From: Chaetoderma sp. LZ-2023a
Lineage: Eukaryota; Mollusca; Caudofoveata; Chaetodermatida; Chaetodermatidae
DNA: 64,000 nt
Direction: 5' to 3'
NCBI GenBank assembly: GCA_034401795.1
Contig: CM067370.1
Location: 51,721,380 to 51,785,379, forward strand
Of this stretch, positions 1 to 11,607 are shown piece by piece (the first letter of the stretch is position 1; every line of letters begins with the position of its first letter). The position numbers and the translations under genes were made by a program. The notes under the pieces were generated by a model that saw only the letters and a list, made by a program, of their open reading frames with translations, made no database searches and was not told the origin of the DNA.

Positions 1-1030
1 CCAGGCCAGTTGCAATGAAGATGGGCTACGATTAGTGAGACTATTGCTTGCAAACACTAAGCTGAGAGTACGAGTCAAGTCCGTGATGTCTGTAGAGTTT
101 GAAACATCAATCGGCTCCCCACAGCACCTCCCTCTATCCCATGTGAGTTTCACCTGTTATCTTGCTGCTGCATTGAAATCCGTGCGGGAAAATTCCACAA
201 GAGCACCCCACCCCCACCCCGGTGTCAATACTGGACATGCCACTAGAGATGGAATATGCCGACGATGTGGACTTTATAGACGAGGAAAAGAAACCTATTG
301 ATGAACTTCTCCCAATAGCTGCAAGCAAACTAAAATTTGAGAATCTCTTTATGAATGAATCCAATAACATAGTTCACCCACATATACCTAGCCACAAGGC
401 ATGAAACTAAAGAAAATGACGATCCACTCCGTGGCGGCGAGCCATAGAGGAAAAGTAAAATCCTTGGCTCACTGCTTTGCAGTACTGCTGACATTGATGC
501 ACGCTGCATCATGGGGAACATAGCTTTCCAGTCCTTTTGGAAGCTATGGATTCGTAGATCAAAGACGCCTTTGATAAAAAAAAGACTACGTTTATGCAAT
601 GCAACCTGCGTATCCTTGATGATGTATAACTATAACAGCTGGGCAGCTCCAAAGGCAGCTCTAGACAAACTCGACGCCTGCCACCGCAAACATCTATGCA
701 CCATCACTGGACACCGATGGCCAGACAGCATAATTTCCAACCACACACTATATAAGATGTGTCGCCCAGCAAAGATGGTCCATGTTTGGCCATGTGCTAA
801 GGATACCAGAAGACACACCAGCACAGAGAGCCTTCGAATTCTCCCTACTCGGAGCCAGCAAATACATAGTCAGGAGAGGACGCCATTGCCTAAATCTGCT
901 AAGTGTGCTACGAGGTGACCTCAAGAAAGCAGGATTAGATACACTCAAGTCAAGAACGGATCTGAGGAAGCTACGGATTTTGGCTGAGGGCAAGACACAG
1001 TTGGGACAAGCGAAGAAGGACTGATTGCAG
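1..1030 (+). mobile_element. Degenerate non-LTR retrotransposon (LINE), reverse transcriptase and C-terminal part
   Basis: Broken coding remains of a LINE reverse transcriptase, cut by the window start. About 35-200 encodes a stretch like RT motifs 3-4 (IGSPQ followed by a degraded LSHVSFTCYLAAAL, where a GDSLSPVLF-type motif is expected). About 222-400 in another frame carries the catalytic box as EYADDVDFIDEE. From 511 the thumb and C-terminal segment reads FWKLWIRRS and, further on, LDACHRKHLCTITGHRWPDS. The frame changes again near 775, where a short segment seems deleted, and continues as MFGHVLRIPEDTPAQ to a stop at 1022-1024. At least three frame changes make it non-functional. The exact clade is not assigned. 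Confidence is high for LINE origin and low for the exact ends. Confidence 0.85.
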
Positions 1031-1039
1031 CTGTAGGAT

Positions 1040-2689
1040 GTTTCTACTACTACAGCCGCAGAATACAGTAATCATACATACTTCTGCAAAGATAGTTTGA
1101 GCGCGTAATGATCATGTTATTTTACAATCGTTTAATTAAATCTCAGATATCGTGTGTGCGTGGCCCGAGCTGTAGTAATTACTCACTCCTCGTTCTCCAG
1201 TTTCCAACATGTACTCTTGTTTATGTGTGTCATATTTAACACAACATTGCTGCAAACGTGTACTGTTATGGCATGGACGGTAGCTTGGCCGTCCGGAATC
1301 ATAAGACATCAATAACAGAGAAATGTCGGCTTTGCAATCTCCATACATTCATGAAAATCTACGGAGGAACTAATTGCAAGAAAGGTGTAATGGTGATTTG
1401 CACACACGCTGCTGTCCTAATTAAGAATAAACAGTACTTGTCCATTAAACACATTCGGTATTTTAGTACTCTCCAATGAAACATTTACAACGTGGATAAT
1501 ACTGTCAGAATCCCTCAGATCTGCTAGGGGAAAACAGGGTATACAAGTTGTTAGTGGAATGTGATTTATAACGCAAACTGGTATGGCTGTCTGACTGAGT
1601 AAAACTGGCGAATTGTCACATTGTAGTTTCCCTGTCCTGTTAAGAGTACTATTAACCCAGTAAATGGGCAGAATGAGTGCATAGAATCAAACTATTTGCA
1701 TTTTAAATTTCCAATTACAGGCCAAGAGAAACCGTGAAGCCCTGAAAGTTCAATTACAATAATTATTTTCATAGATATTATTTGTAGACATTTCTATTTG
1801 CTTCCAGTCGCTTTATTTCCCTTTAAAACCCCTAGAAAGACACACATTTGAGGAAAACCCCTTACTGTTTAGTTGACTTAATGCGCTTAACGTATTCCCT
1901 AGTGGCCATTTTGGCGACTATTTTGTGTTTTTAGTTTTTCACGTTTTAAGGACTAAAACGAAGACACGGTCATCATGTTGACGTACACTTGTGTATACTA
2001 AATGCCACTGACATATTTGTTTGCTTGTAACAAGATGATGCTATTTTTTGAAACATTAGGGTTTGTTGACTGGCTGACTATAGCAAGTACGGAAAATATA
2101 TTTCGAATGGCTCATGCTTCTCTCCCCAAATGTTGACGGGGTTGGTGTGGGAGGGGGGGGGGGGCATAATAAAGCAGCTGTGTTCATCTGCTTTGTCATT
2201 TCAGCAATAAACACTGGCTTGAAATAGAGTTCAGATTGTTGATACGCTCACACTGGTGTAAGTATCACTCACACAAGCTACCGTTGATAGTCAATGCATA
2301 TTCCTTGACAAAATGACCTACATATGTGAAATCAACCGATCTGGATATGGGAGTGAAATCAGCGCCCGGATATTATGACCACATATATGAATACTATAGA
2401 TTGAGCACCTGCATACGGTCACTGTGGGATGAGTTGTCGCGAACCCGGTGAGGTTAGTTCAGTAAAATACAAATGTGCATGGCCGGGTATCCAGAAGTGC
2501 CGAACCGGTAACCAGTCTACACCTGAGGACATAACTCATTTTTAATTTTTATTCGAATGACTAACACAATTATTAAGGAAAGGATATTTTGGTAGCATTC
2601 AAATAATCTCTTATAAACGAGATTCGGGCGAGAAAATATTGAACTCTGATTGTAAATGACCACAGACCTTCACTATGGGAGAAGTTTTT
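1040..2689. other. Intergenic stretch, no gene recognised
   Basis: AT-rich sequence with only short open frames and no recognisable protein. A run of 14 G lies near 2149-2162. Confidence 0.5.
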
Positions 2690-2995
2690 TCGACCGCCTG
2701 TGGCGTCAATGGATGAATCCACTTTTAGCTACCCACGCCCATCTCTAGCTAAGCTCCGGCCAAGTTTGACCCGTATTGAGATCGATCGAACCCTTAATTC
2801 TCAGAATCACAATATTAACGTGAGTATACAGGTAAGCTGTTTCCTATTTTGAAACTAATTTAAAAGGCTAAATTCATGGGTTGTGACGAACCCTTAATTC
2901 TCAGAATCACAATATTAACGTGAGTATACAGGTAAGCTGTTTCCTATTTTGAAACTAATTTAAAAGGCTAAATTCATGGCTTGTGACGGTCTTGA
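2690..2995 (-). repeat. Fold-back family H1, partial inverted copy, with a 100-bp tandem duplication
   Basis: The flank resembles the end of H1 elements (compare 53450-53560): a CTGTGGCGTCAATGGATGAA-like start, then GCCCATCTCTAGCTAAGCTC and a GATCGATCGA block, followed by the AATCTCAATTTC-like segment and the start of the hairpin arm (ATTTTGAAACTAATTT). Bases 2787-2886 are repeated almost exactly at 2887-2986 with one clear mismatch (ATGGGTTG versus ATGGCTTG), so this is a recent local duplication. The second hairpin arm is absent. Confidence 0.6.
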
Positions 2996-3273
2996 CTAAA
3001 AGGTTTGACATGAGTTTTTGAAAATGTGTCTGTCTACTACTTTGTTTCGTCATTCCCACATACATAGTACTGATTATTATGACCTTATTGTTTACTGATT
3101 ATATAAGTTATATCATCCACAAATTTTATGTTTTAGTTTCTGTCATGGCATTTTTGAGGGTGTGACATGATTCTCACATTCTAATTAAGCACCCACATTG
3201 CTTTTCTATATGTATCTAATCTCAACTAGAGTTGTCACTAATAGTTTAATGATAAATAAATTCGCACCGCCCC

Positions 3274-3670
3274 AATCAAACATCATCTGATGGCCATCCA
3301 CTCGTCTCAATCAACCATCATCTGATGGCCATCCACTCGTCTCAATCAAACATCATCTGATGGCCATCCACTCGTCTCAATCAAACATCATCTGATGGCC
3401 ATCCACTCGTCTCAATCAAACATCATCTGATGGCCATCCACTCGTCTCAATCAAACATCATCTGATGGCCATCCACTCGTCTCAATCAAACATCATCTGA
3501 TGGCCATCCACTCGTTTCAATCAAACATCATCTGATGGCCATTCACTCGTCTCAATCAAACATCATCTGATGGCCATCCACTCGTCTCAATCAACCATCA
3601 TCTGATGGCCATCCACTCGTCTCAATCAACCATCATCTGATGGCCATCCACTCGTCTCAATCAACCATCA
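3274..3670. repeat. Minisatellite, 35-bp unit, 11 full copies plus a partial copy
   Basis: The unit begins AATCAAACATCATCTGATGG and ends CCATCCACTCGTCTC. Eleven full copies follow one another without spacers, plus 12 bases of a twelfth. Variation is almost nil: an A/C switch (ATCAAAC versus ATCAACC) separates copies 2, 10, 11 and the partial copy from the rest, and there are single changes in copies 7 and 8. No coding potential was recognised. Confidence 0.95.
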
Positions 3671-4615
3671 TATTTTGCGGTCCAACGAAGGTGACCGCTA
3701 TAGGTATACTTAACTCTGTCTTAAATAACATCCGACGAAAATATCCTCGAGATATCCAATATATTTTTAATAATGAGATTGCAATTGTAATCTTTAGAGT
3801 GGTTTAACCGTATCAATAAATCCATATCTTATTGTTAGTCTCTTTTTTCTCTCCGCCATTTGTTCAATGTCGTGACAATAGTTTTAAGCAACACGATTCT
3901 AGCTCGCAAGTGTAAAGGTTCATGATTGCCAGGACCGATTATTCAAATACTTTTTATTGTTGTATGCAAATGCTAAAACCAGATAAGTATTCTCCAAGGA
4001 TGACTGGCTCAGTTCATACAACACCGACCTACAGCAACCCTACTCAAAGAATGGGCGCACGATATTACGCAGGCGTAACCTGGATGACGCATGTTGGCGA
4101 TTCAGCAATACAACTGAAAAATTGAGGCGTATATAGAGGACAAAGACCTGTTCTCCGAAAAAATAGTGCCTTATGTAACGCGAATTTCCATGAAAAGAGA
4201 TGAAAGGAACCCATTCTTTCATATAGACATGTCATACATGTTACTGGATATTTTCTGTCATATTGTCACGAATATGTCCTAAGGCATCTGCTCTTCTGTA
4301 GAACGTACGACGATAACACATTTGTTAGATTCAAATCTGCTGATTAAACTGAGGACATATAATGTATTTTCGAAATACTAAAAAACAAGATAGTCAGAGA
4401 CTTGTTAGCTACGGGTGAAGCATGAAAAGTATCTCGCACTGACATAATTGTGTTACGATACGTACGTTACACCTACAATGCGTGCCTACACCAAGTTTGA
4501 TTACTGTATTCGAAAACCTCTTGAAAGGACATCCCGGGATAAGCTGTTGTGAATGACGAACTAGTTAACTAACTAAAGGACACCGCGGTTATCAGTTAGT
4601 CGGAACCCGGTCTAA
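3671..4615. other. No gene recognised
   Basis: AT-rich sequence with short open frames only. The 67-codon frame at 3922-4125 resembles nothing I know. Confidence 0.5.
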
Positions 4616-6388
4616 AGGCCGGTTTATAGTCCATCGCATTTACCTCGCGCGATGGTCGTTAGAGGCCAGTGTCGCATGGCTGTTAATTTATAGGTAAGCG
4701 CTTCTGAGCGAAGGCAGTAGCAAGAAAGTCGTGCAGATTATTCTGGCGCTGGTCGCACGAGTTTCCTGCAACTTTGAACTGATCCTATTTGTCAATATAT
4801 TCCCATATTCGTGATAATTATTAAGTTTGATAAGTTAACATTTTACCTGAACATACTAAATTATGCGCATTATAGGAAATTCATAATCAATAGTTTTAAA
4901 ACGTAATTCGACGTGAAAACAACAACAAGAAAGGCAGCAGCAACAGCAGCAGCAGCCTTCTCTCCAGTTACTTTCAGAACATCCCACAATCTGCCTTTAT
5001 GATCGATTTATAATCTTGATATTGCAGTGTTATGGTTGAAATAGCGTAGCAGCTTTGTAACTTCTCTGTCCCTCATTTTTAAATGTTGATTATCTTAAAT
5101 AGCTACCATTTTTCTACCCTCTATAATGGTCTCTGCACAACTGTACATTAAGTTGATGAATTCTTTCCTCTAACATATGTGCTGGTAATATGTACGCATT
5201 ATACAGGTCATGCAAGTCATTTCTAGTGGATGGTTGTATGGTTACCCAAGTGCTGGTACTTAAATATCAATGTTAAGAGCGTACGTGTGTGCATAGATTG
5301 TGGGGTTGTGGAGGGGGTGGCATTCATGGACTCATTTCAGAAGTCACCTACGTGGGTAATTAAGGGAGGTTTATTGTACTTGTCTCTTGGCATGCACGCT
5401 GATATAATCACTCTTCAAGATACTTCCCTACGTGCAAACTTTCTGATGCTGACCCGGCTAAGAATCCGCATCTGACACCAACATCGAACAAGTTTCGCAT
5501 TGTTGAACACCAAACTGTCTGCCAAGCTCCTTCTTAATCTGAATTTTGAGATACCCTACTTGCAGCATTCAAATTTTAATCCTGATCCAACGCCGGATCC
5601 AGATCGGTATCCATATGTAATCGCGCTATGCCGGTTGCATACTCAACCCATCCACCAATTCTTTCCAGACTGCGTCCATAACTTTTCTTTGATATCTCGC
5701 GTTCAGTATTTCATATCTCGATCCGGAATCACTAAAATCTAATCATTTTGTCTCGCTCACATACCCAACATTTCTACCAAGTTTGATCAGAATCTATGCA
5801 AATATTGATCAGAATCCATGCAAAGCCGTTTAGATATCCTGTTAATAGACAAACGTTCAAGAAGTAAATATAATCTCCTGTTACACTCGGCGGTGGAGGT
5901 AACTGTCTTAATAGGCATACGATACAGTTAATATTACAACATAATTATGTGACATGAATAAGATGATATACATGAGTCCCTAATTCAACGTTACAGCTAA
6001 AAAAATTATACTAATCAGTGCATAATGAAATCACTGTATGTTAAGATTTATTTCGTTTCTTTACATCTAGGCACACAATTTAAGCCTCTAAAAGTATGCA
6101 ATGGAGCATCTTGCTGTGAATATGGTGCGCACCTTTAATATATTAGATTTCAGTACTTCATGTAATATTGCCACCGACGATAATGAGGCGGAGAAGGATA
6201 GAGAAGACAATACCGCGACGCATGCGATTCCGCTATTATCAAAATGAGCTAGCGCGTGCAAGTTTATAGTTTATATGACGATTTCTTTTGCGCTTCGTCT
6301 GCTATAAATCGTGTAGATGTCGTGTCACAGTTGTCCAACGTCATGCGATGGTGATACGACTACGATACGACGGACTCTATCTCGGCCT
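4616..6388. mobile_element. Probable non-autonomous PIF/Harbinger-like DNA element
   Basis: The left end AGGCCGGTTTATAGTCCATC and the reverse complement of the right end (AGGCCGAGATAGAGTCCGTC) match at about 18 of 24 positions. Both ends are flanked by TAA (4613-4615 and 6389-6391), the 3-bp TWA target duplication known for PIF/Harbinger elements. No transposase was recognised inside. Around 5490-5900 there is a block ending in an ACACTCGGCGGTGGAGGTAA-like stretch that looks like an older inserted repeat. The call rests on ends and target duplication only; a chance pairing is possible. Confidence 0.42.
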
Positions 6389-6389
6389 T

Positions 6390-7339
6390 AACGCGTCCAG
6401 CTACAGAGCTACAAGCGCCAATTTATGCAGCACCCGCGTTATTCGCGGTTGGGCGAATTTTTTAAGTCACTGTCACCTTAATATTTGGCATTTTAACCGC
6501 AAATTTATCACACTTCTTCGGGACACCACGGGCAACCTTCCACTCAAGCCTGCTCAGGATATCGCCAGTAAAACCAGAGTTATTGACAAAATAATGAGTT
6601 TTAATCTCGTCCCCACTGCCTTCACGTTTGACCTTTTGACCACAAATTGATAACCTATCTTCATAACTCCACCGGCAACCTTTCCCCGAAAGTTTGCTCA
6701 CTGCTATATACAAAATACCCATAATGCTATAGCCCTGAATAAGCTTTTGTGTCGGTCTGTCCGTCTGTCTGTCTGACGGGTGGGCGGGCGGGAGGGAGGG
6801 AGGGAAGGGGGAGGGAGAGCAGATGGGTGAGCGGGGGCGGGCGGGCGGGAGGGCTGGTCAGTTGGATGACCCACTGACTAAATGAGAGACTGAGAGACAT
6901 GCCGGTTTATTGAGCTTCTACCCGCTGTTATGCAGGTTACTTGCTATTGTTGAGGTATCCGTTAGCGGTGGGTTGGTGATGTCGCATCTATTACTGGGTC
7001 AACACGCGGTTACTTACACATTTGCTGGTTATGAGAACAATTCGTCTCATGTTAAAGTATATCGTTTACACTCCAGCACTGGCCGGGCGACATTACATAG
7101 ATTACCGGTTTAATTTGTTGCCTGTAGCGGATTGCTAGAAGGGTCCTAATGAAGTGATATACTGGTAATATCTTAATGGTGCATGCACTATATCACTCAA
7201 CTCATATACTTGATAAGACATCTTAAAGATGGAACAGAGCAATCGCGTCGCAAAACGGTTCTCACAAACTATGCTATTTTGTGCAAATCTTTATTATCGT
7301 TCTGATTACATAGCTATCTTTATTGAAAATAGTTGACGA
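6390..7339. other. No gene recognised outside the G-rich tract
   Basis: Only short open frames without recognisable products are present. Confidence 0.45.
6757..6856 (+). repeat. G-rich low-complexity tract, potential G-quadruplex
   Basis: A (GTCT)n start is followed by repeated GGGCGGGCGGGAGGG and GGGAGGGAGGG blocks. Many closely spaced G-triplets could form a quadruplex on the plus strand. No function is shown. Confidence 0.8.
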
Positions 7340-8460
7340 ATGAAACTAGTATAAAGTTTTTCTCTAGTGGAGACCAGGAGACTTGGGCAATTTTTTTTAC
7401 AGAATGTGTTTGTGTGGACATCGTTCAAGCAATGACACAAAATGTTTATGGTAGTTGGAATCTACCTAAGAGTAACCTTTAATCAAATCAATATTATTTT
7501 TAAAATATCCAAAGTGTGACATGATATAGGTGATTAAAATGCAAAATTGTGTATGGGGAGAGATGAGACTTTGAGGGGTGCGATGTGGCACATGTAAGAG
7601 AGACATGAGACACATTGGGGAGACTTGGGACTACCAATCATTTTCTTATAAAATATTAGCAAACTTTGCTTAAGACAGATGCTTTGCCTGTGATCTCTGG
7701 CATTTGCTCATCCGATGTCCCTGACAATAGGCGTTGGCACTTTTATTTTGTTTGCAACTGTCAACTTTCTATACTGTTTGAAGATGTTTATACTTTGATA
7801 GATAATGTGATATTGAATCTTCCTTCTGCTTTGGAAGAGGGTGTATTTTGGAATCTCTTCTTTTGCAACTGTCTTGACTGGTTTATGTTCTTCAAACACT
7901 TCCTTCACAGCAACTAGCATTGACGCATGGCTGAGTAAATCACGATCTGTCGTTCGTGTGTATTCTCTCGGCATCTAACATTAACAACGATAAATAATTT
8001 TTAATGTTTTAAATACGAAATACCTTAGGGGGAGAGGGGACATGTATGGTGAGACTTGGGACGCGTGGCCCATGTCTCCTCATAGATTCCCATCTTTCCC
8101 TACCTGTTCATTTTTAAGAACAAAATTAATTTTAAAAATTGTGTTAATAAATTAAGTAAAAATATAGTCATTAACAGTAGTCATTATTATAGTAACATGA
8201 GATGGGTGGATACCATGTGTACCATGATGGCAAGGGATTGAACGCTCAATATCCATGTTTAGGGCAGATTGAAACAATAAATTCATTTACCTCGCTTATG
8301 CTGGAAACAGGATCAAGTGCAAAGGAAGTGGTTTGTTCACGTATTTAAATACACACCTGTGATGTAAGCTTTAATCTCATTGGTTGTTGCAATTTCCCCA
8401 AAAAACTACCCTGTCCCAAGTCTCCCTTGTCGCAAGCATCACTGTTCTCCCCTAAAGATA
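7340..8460 (-). mobile_element. Possible relic of a pogo/HTH_psq-type DNA transposon
   Basis: The phrase GAGACTTGGG recurs at about 7379, 7620 and 8047, and inverted (CCCAAGTCTCC) near 8416, so similar subterminal sequence occurs in opposite orientations at both ends of about 1.1 kb. Between them on the minus strand lies a short frame (7974-7708) that looks like the N-terminus of a pipsqueak-type helix-turn-helix transposase. Exact termini and target duplication were not settled. Confidence 0.35.
7708..7974 (-). pseudogene. N-terminal fragment resembling an HTH_psq (pipsqueak/CENP-B type) DNA-binding domain
   Basis: An 88-codon frame starting MPREYTRTTDRDLLSHASM and containing AVKEVFEEHKPVKTVAKEE and IPKYTLF. 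This follows the usual layout of pogo/jerky-type N-termini: MPRxYxRxTxR, a helix with AVxxV, then SxxxVAKExxIPxxTL. The rest of a transposase (CENP-B DNA-binding and DDE domains) is not recognisable downstream, so it is a fragment. The role would be binding transposon ends; nothing suggests present activity. Confidence 0.4.
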
Positions 8461-8592
8461 CGATAAACTGAAAGTGGAAGAAGTCTATCCACCAACCGTG
8501 TCAAAGCGCATATCACACATATTCTTTGTGTGATCGGGAAGGCATATACTTGTGGTATATTATCTGACAGATACAGAATTGTCTAAGTTATA

Positions 8593-8711
8593 TTAATGTT
8601 TACATTTCTCTCTCAGTGGCACCAGCGCTGGCAACAGTCCTGATACCAATAACATTCCACCTGCCATCCAGAATGATGCTACATAATCACCACTAACATC
8701 GAACATCACTC
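8593..8711 (-). CDS. SLC16-like gene, exon 5 (C-terminus and stop)
   Basis: It follows a CATTTCAG acceptor and reads VMFDVSGDYVASFWMAGGML, LVSGLLPALVPL, REKCKH and a TAA stop. The YDASFxxAGxxLLLSG pattern is the last transmembrane helix of SLC16 carriers. It completes the glycine codon left by exon 4. It was too short to stand out as a frame by itself. No clear AATAAA was seen just downstream. Confidence 0.75.
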
Positions 8712-8719
8712 CTGAAATG

Positions 8720-10480
8720 ATAAAGAAATGGCATCAATCACATAAGAATAATAACTGAAGCAACCATAAATCCATTAATCGCTCGAGGAGCCTCATGGAA
8801 AAATATCGGGTTGGTTAGTCCAACCAGACACAGAAATCTCAAATATCAACTATCAGTAGCCATCAAACCTCTAGCAGGGAGTTACTTTCAATTACTGTGC
8901 TAAAATCGCTGACTCTAGCACAGCATAGGAGGTGTGGGAGATGGTGGAAGGGTGGGGTTAGGTGTGGCCGTGAGGGGTGGGGTGTATAGCCAATGTTCAT
9001 CGGCGAAACCGGATAGCCTATATAACAGGAACAACTGGATAAACCGCTATCTCCGCCCAACCCTTAACCTCTCGCCAATAGCAAATATGCCTATAGGTCC
9101 ACTAGTGATACTATCAGCCGAGCACGAATACTGAACTTCTAACGTCTGTTAAGCTGTTATACATGTGCACAATAGGATAGAAGTGATGTCCTGGAGGTTC
9201 ACCGGATTTAACGGGAGAAGTGAACGGAAAGAAGAATTGTCCAAGTCTTCCACGGACTCGAAGTTCAACAAGTCTGGACTGATAATGTGACAGGAACAAC
9301 TTCAAAATCTCTACACACGAGGATAGTATTGCCGCTGTTATAATGTAATGGGTCAGTGCTCACCAGCTTGATAACGACTAGAACAGTTCCAGCGTAACTA
9401 TTAATTTCTTGATCCCGCTTTGCAAGAGTCCCCTCTCGCTAAACGAGACGGACTACGATACAGAAGAATTCTTACTGGTGTATCTATTCAATGAATAACA
9501 ACTTGAAATGTACGTAGAGCTTTAAAAAAGTCTATGCATGTCTATGATGTGTTACCTACATAAAACTGCAGCAATGAATACAACATAACTGTCCCATAAA
9601 ATGTTGATACATTAATATTTATAAATAATAAGTTTGGCCTCATCATATAATTGATTGAAAGTTAAGTTTGTATTGTTTTTTCTAGCCTATATATGTAGTG
9701 CTTAACGAAGGCATAGTAAAAGAACACACACGCACACACGCACGCACGCACGCACGCACGCACGAACGAACGGACGGACGGACGGACGGACGAACGAACG
9801 AACGAACGAACGAACGCACAGACTCTCTTTCTCTCTGATTAGGAGTAGCAAATGCTTTCCCTACTTTGGATAGCAATGCGTAGGATTTAATTATTCAATA
9901 TCAAAATATATGCATACATCCTATTGTAAACAGTCTACGTAATGCATGATGCAGATGTGTAGACATCAAAGCAATAATGTATAAATTATATCTTAGATCT
10001 GAAAGTTAATAACAGAAAGGTGGAAGCACTTGACAATATTGATTTTTAAGCCATAGAAAAGTAATTTACTGAAGTTAATTTCGATCTAAATCTACAAGCG
10101 CCTATTTTAGAACAAAACTTATATCAGTAAATTAATTACCTGACGATGAGAGGTGGAGTGTTTACTATCTGATATCATGTAGATTGTGAGATCAGTTCAT
10201 GCTGCATTATACATGCAATGAATTATATTTCATGACCTGCACCAATGTATCACAGTATCCAATGCTATTGCATAAATGTGTATACAGTTAAAATAACTGA
10301 GAACCACCCACGTGGAACTTCACTTCCGCTGCTTTCTATATTAACAATCTAGAACTAATTGCAAAAATATACTAGACTAAAATTATAATAAGACACTTAT
10401 TGAAGTAACTGTAAATCTGCGATGGAATAGTATAAGGCCTCTTCTTATATAACGAGTGAACATGTCTGGTACTGTTCCGA
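8720..10480. other. Intronic sequence of the SLC16-like gene, no further exon seen
   Basis: AT-rich sequence with a tetranucleotide microsatellite at 9721-9822. Open frames are short and unconvincing. Confidence 0.5.
9721..9822. repeat. Compound microsatellite (ACGC/ACGG/ACGA)n
   Basis: Runs of ACGC change into ACGG and then ACGA without interruption. Confidence 0.95.
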
Positions 10481-10489
10481 TAAACGATC

Positions 10490-11607
10490 TAGGTCTAGTG
10501 ACAGTTCAAAAATCCATGGTTGAAATTCTTATTAGGTTTAAATTGGGCATAGAAACCCCGATTTCTTGAAAACTAATGGCGTTGACCGCTAAAAGGTCAC
10601 CTTGACCCTAAAGAATAAGATAAGGTGTTTTCTAACATACTCTTTGAAGTTGTATGAATAAGAAGTTATTATGCCAAACATTGGACATTTTGACCCGCGA
10701 ATGGCCTGGGCTCCAAGGGGGATATTAAGATTTTTATTGCAAATTATTTAGCTCTTTCTCAATATTCTAGAATCGTACCAGGTTTGAAGAAAACGGAATA
10801 AAACTCTAGGAGAAGATTCAGTCCAAATATTGCTACCATAGGTTTACTATGGAGATATTTGGCGCAGAACGCCGATTTCTCGAAAACTATAGGATTCAGC
10901 CTTTTCAAACTTGATATGATATTAGGTCTATATGTTTTTATTTTTCACCATTTTCCATCCTAATTCCTTCCTGAAAAAAACCGAAAACTAATATTTTTGA
11001 CCACAATATGCACCTGGCGGCCATTTCGAAAAAAAAGAAGAAAAAAAGAGTTTGTCCAATTTTCCATCCTGAGTTCATTTCATTCAAAATGAAATTGGTA
11101 TTTCTGACAAAATGTGCCAACTGGCTCCCATTTTGGAAAAAAATTATTTTCATAAAAACTTACCCAGTGGTAACATCCTAACCAAGTATGGCTTTCATCC
11201 GATCAAAACTCTAGATCCATCCTGAAAATCCCCATTCATTACCTATGTGACCATATTCAATGTAATGGAGGGCAAAGTTCATAGGTCAATGTCATCTTTT
11301 AGATGGGCTGAGGGAAGACATCTCCAGGCTCGCAAGGGTAATATATCAGTACTAAAAATCTTCATACATTTCCCACGGGACGTTTTTGTCCACGGAAAAG
11401 TGGGTAGCTCGAAACCCTGTAGGAAGAATCAAAATAAAACCACAAGCACGCGATTCCAGACTGGGTATCAGAAGTTCACCAAGTTTGGAGTTGATGGGAT
11501 GAAAACTGCAGTAGGCGATGTGGTGCACAGTTTTTGACGATGAAGAAGAAGGAGGAGGAGGAGGAGGAGGAGGAGGAGGAGAAGAAGAAGAAGAAGAAGA
11601 AGAAGAC
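10490..11607 (+). repeat. Dispersed non-coding repeat R3 with a (GAA/GAG)n tail
   Basis: Several blocks reappear in the same order at 32280-32800: CCATAGGTTTA with a following AGATATTTGGC-like block, a GGCGGCCATTT block, ATCCTGAGTTCATTTC, TCGAAACCC and AGTTTGGAG. The last part (AGTTTGGAGTTGATGGGATG and ATGTGGTGCACAG) also recurs at 13200-13262. The tail is a GAA/GAG trinucleotide run from 11541. No coding capacity was recognised. It could be a non-autonomous mobile element. Confidence 0.65.

Noticed and set aside
3274..3670. CRISPR-like regular repeat
   Set aside because: Units abut directly with no unique spacers and the context is animal DNA; it is a minisatellite.
7666..7917. 83-codon plus-strand frame
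   Set aside because: Antisense to the HTH_psq-like frame, which has the recognisable pattern.
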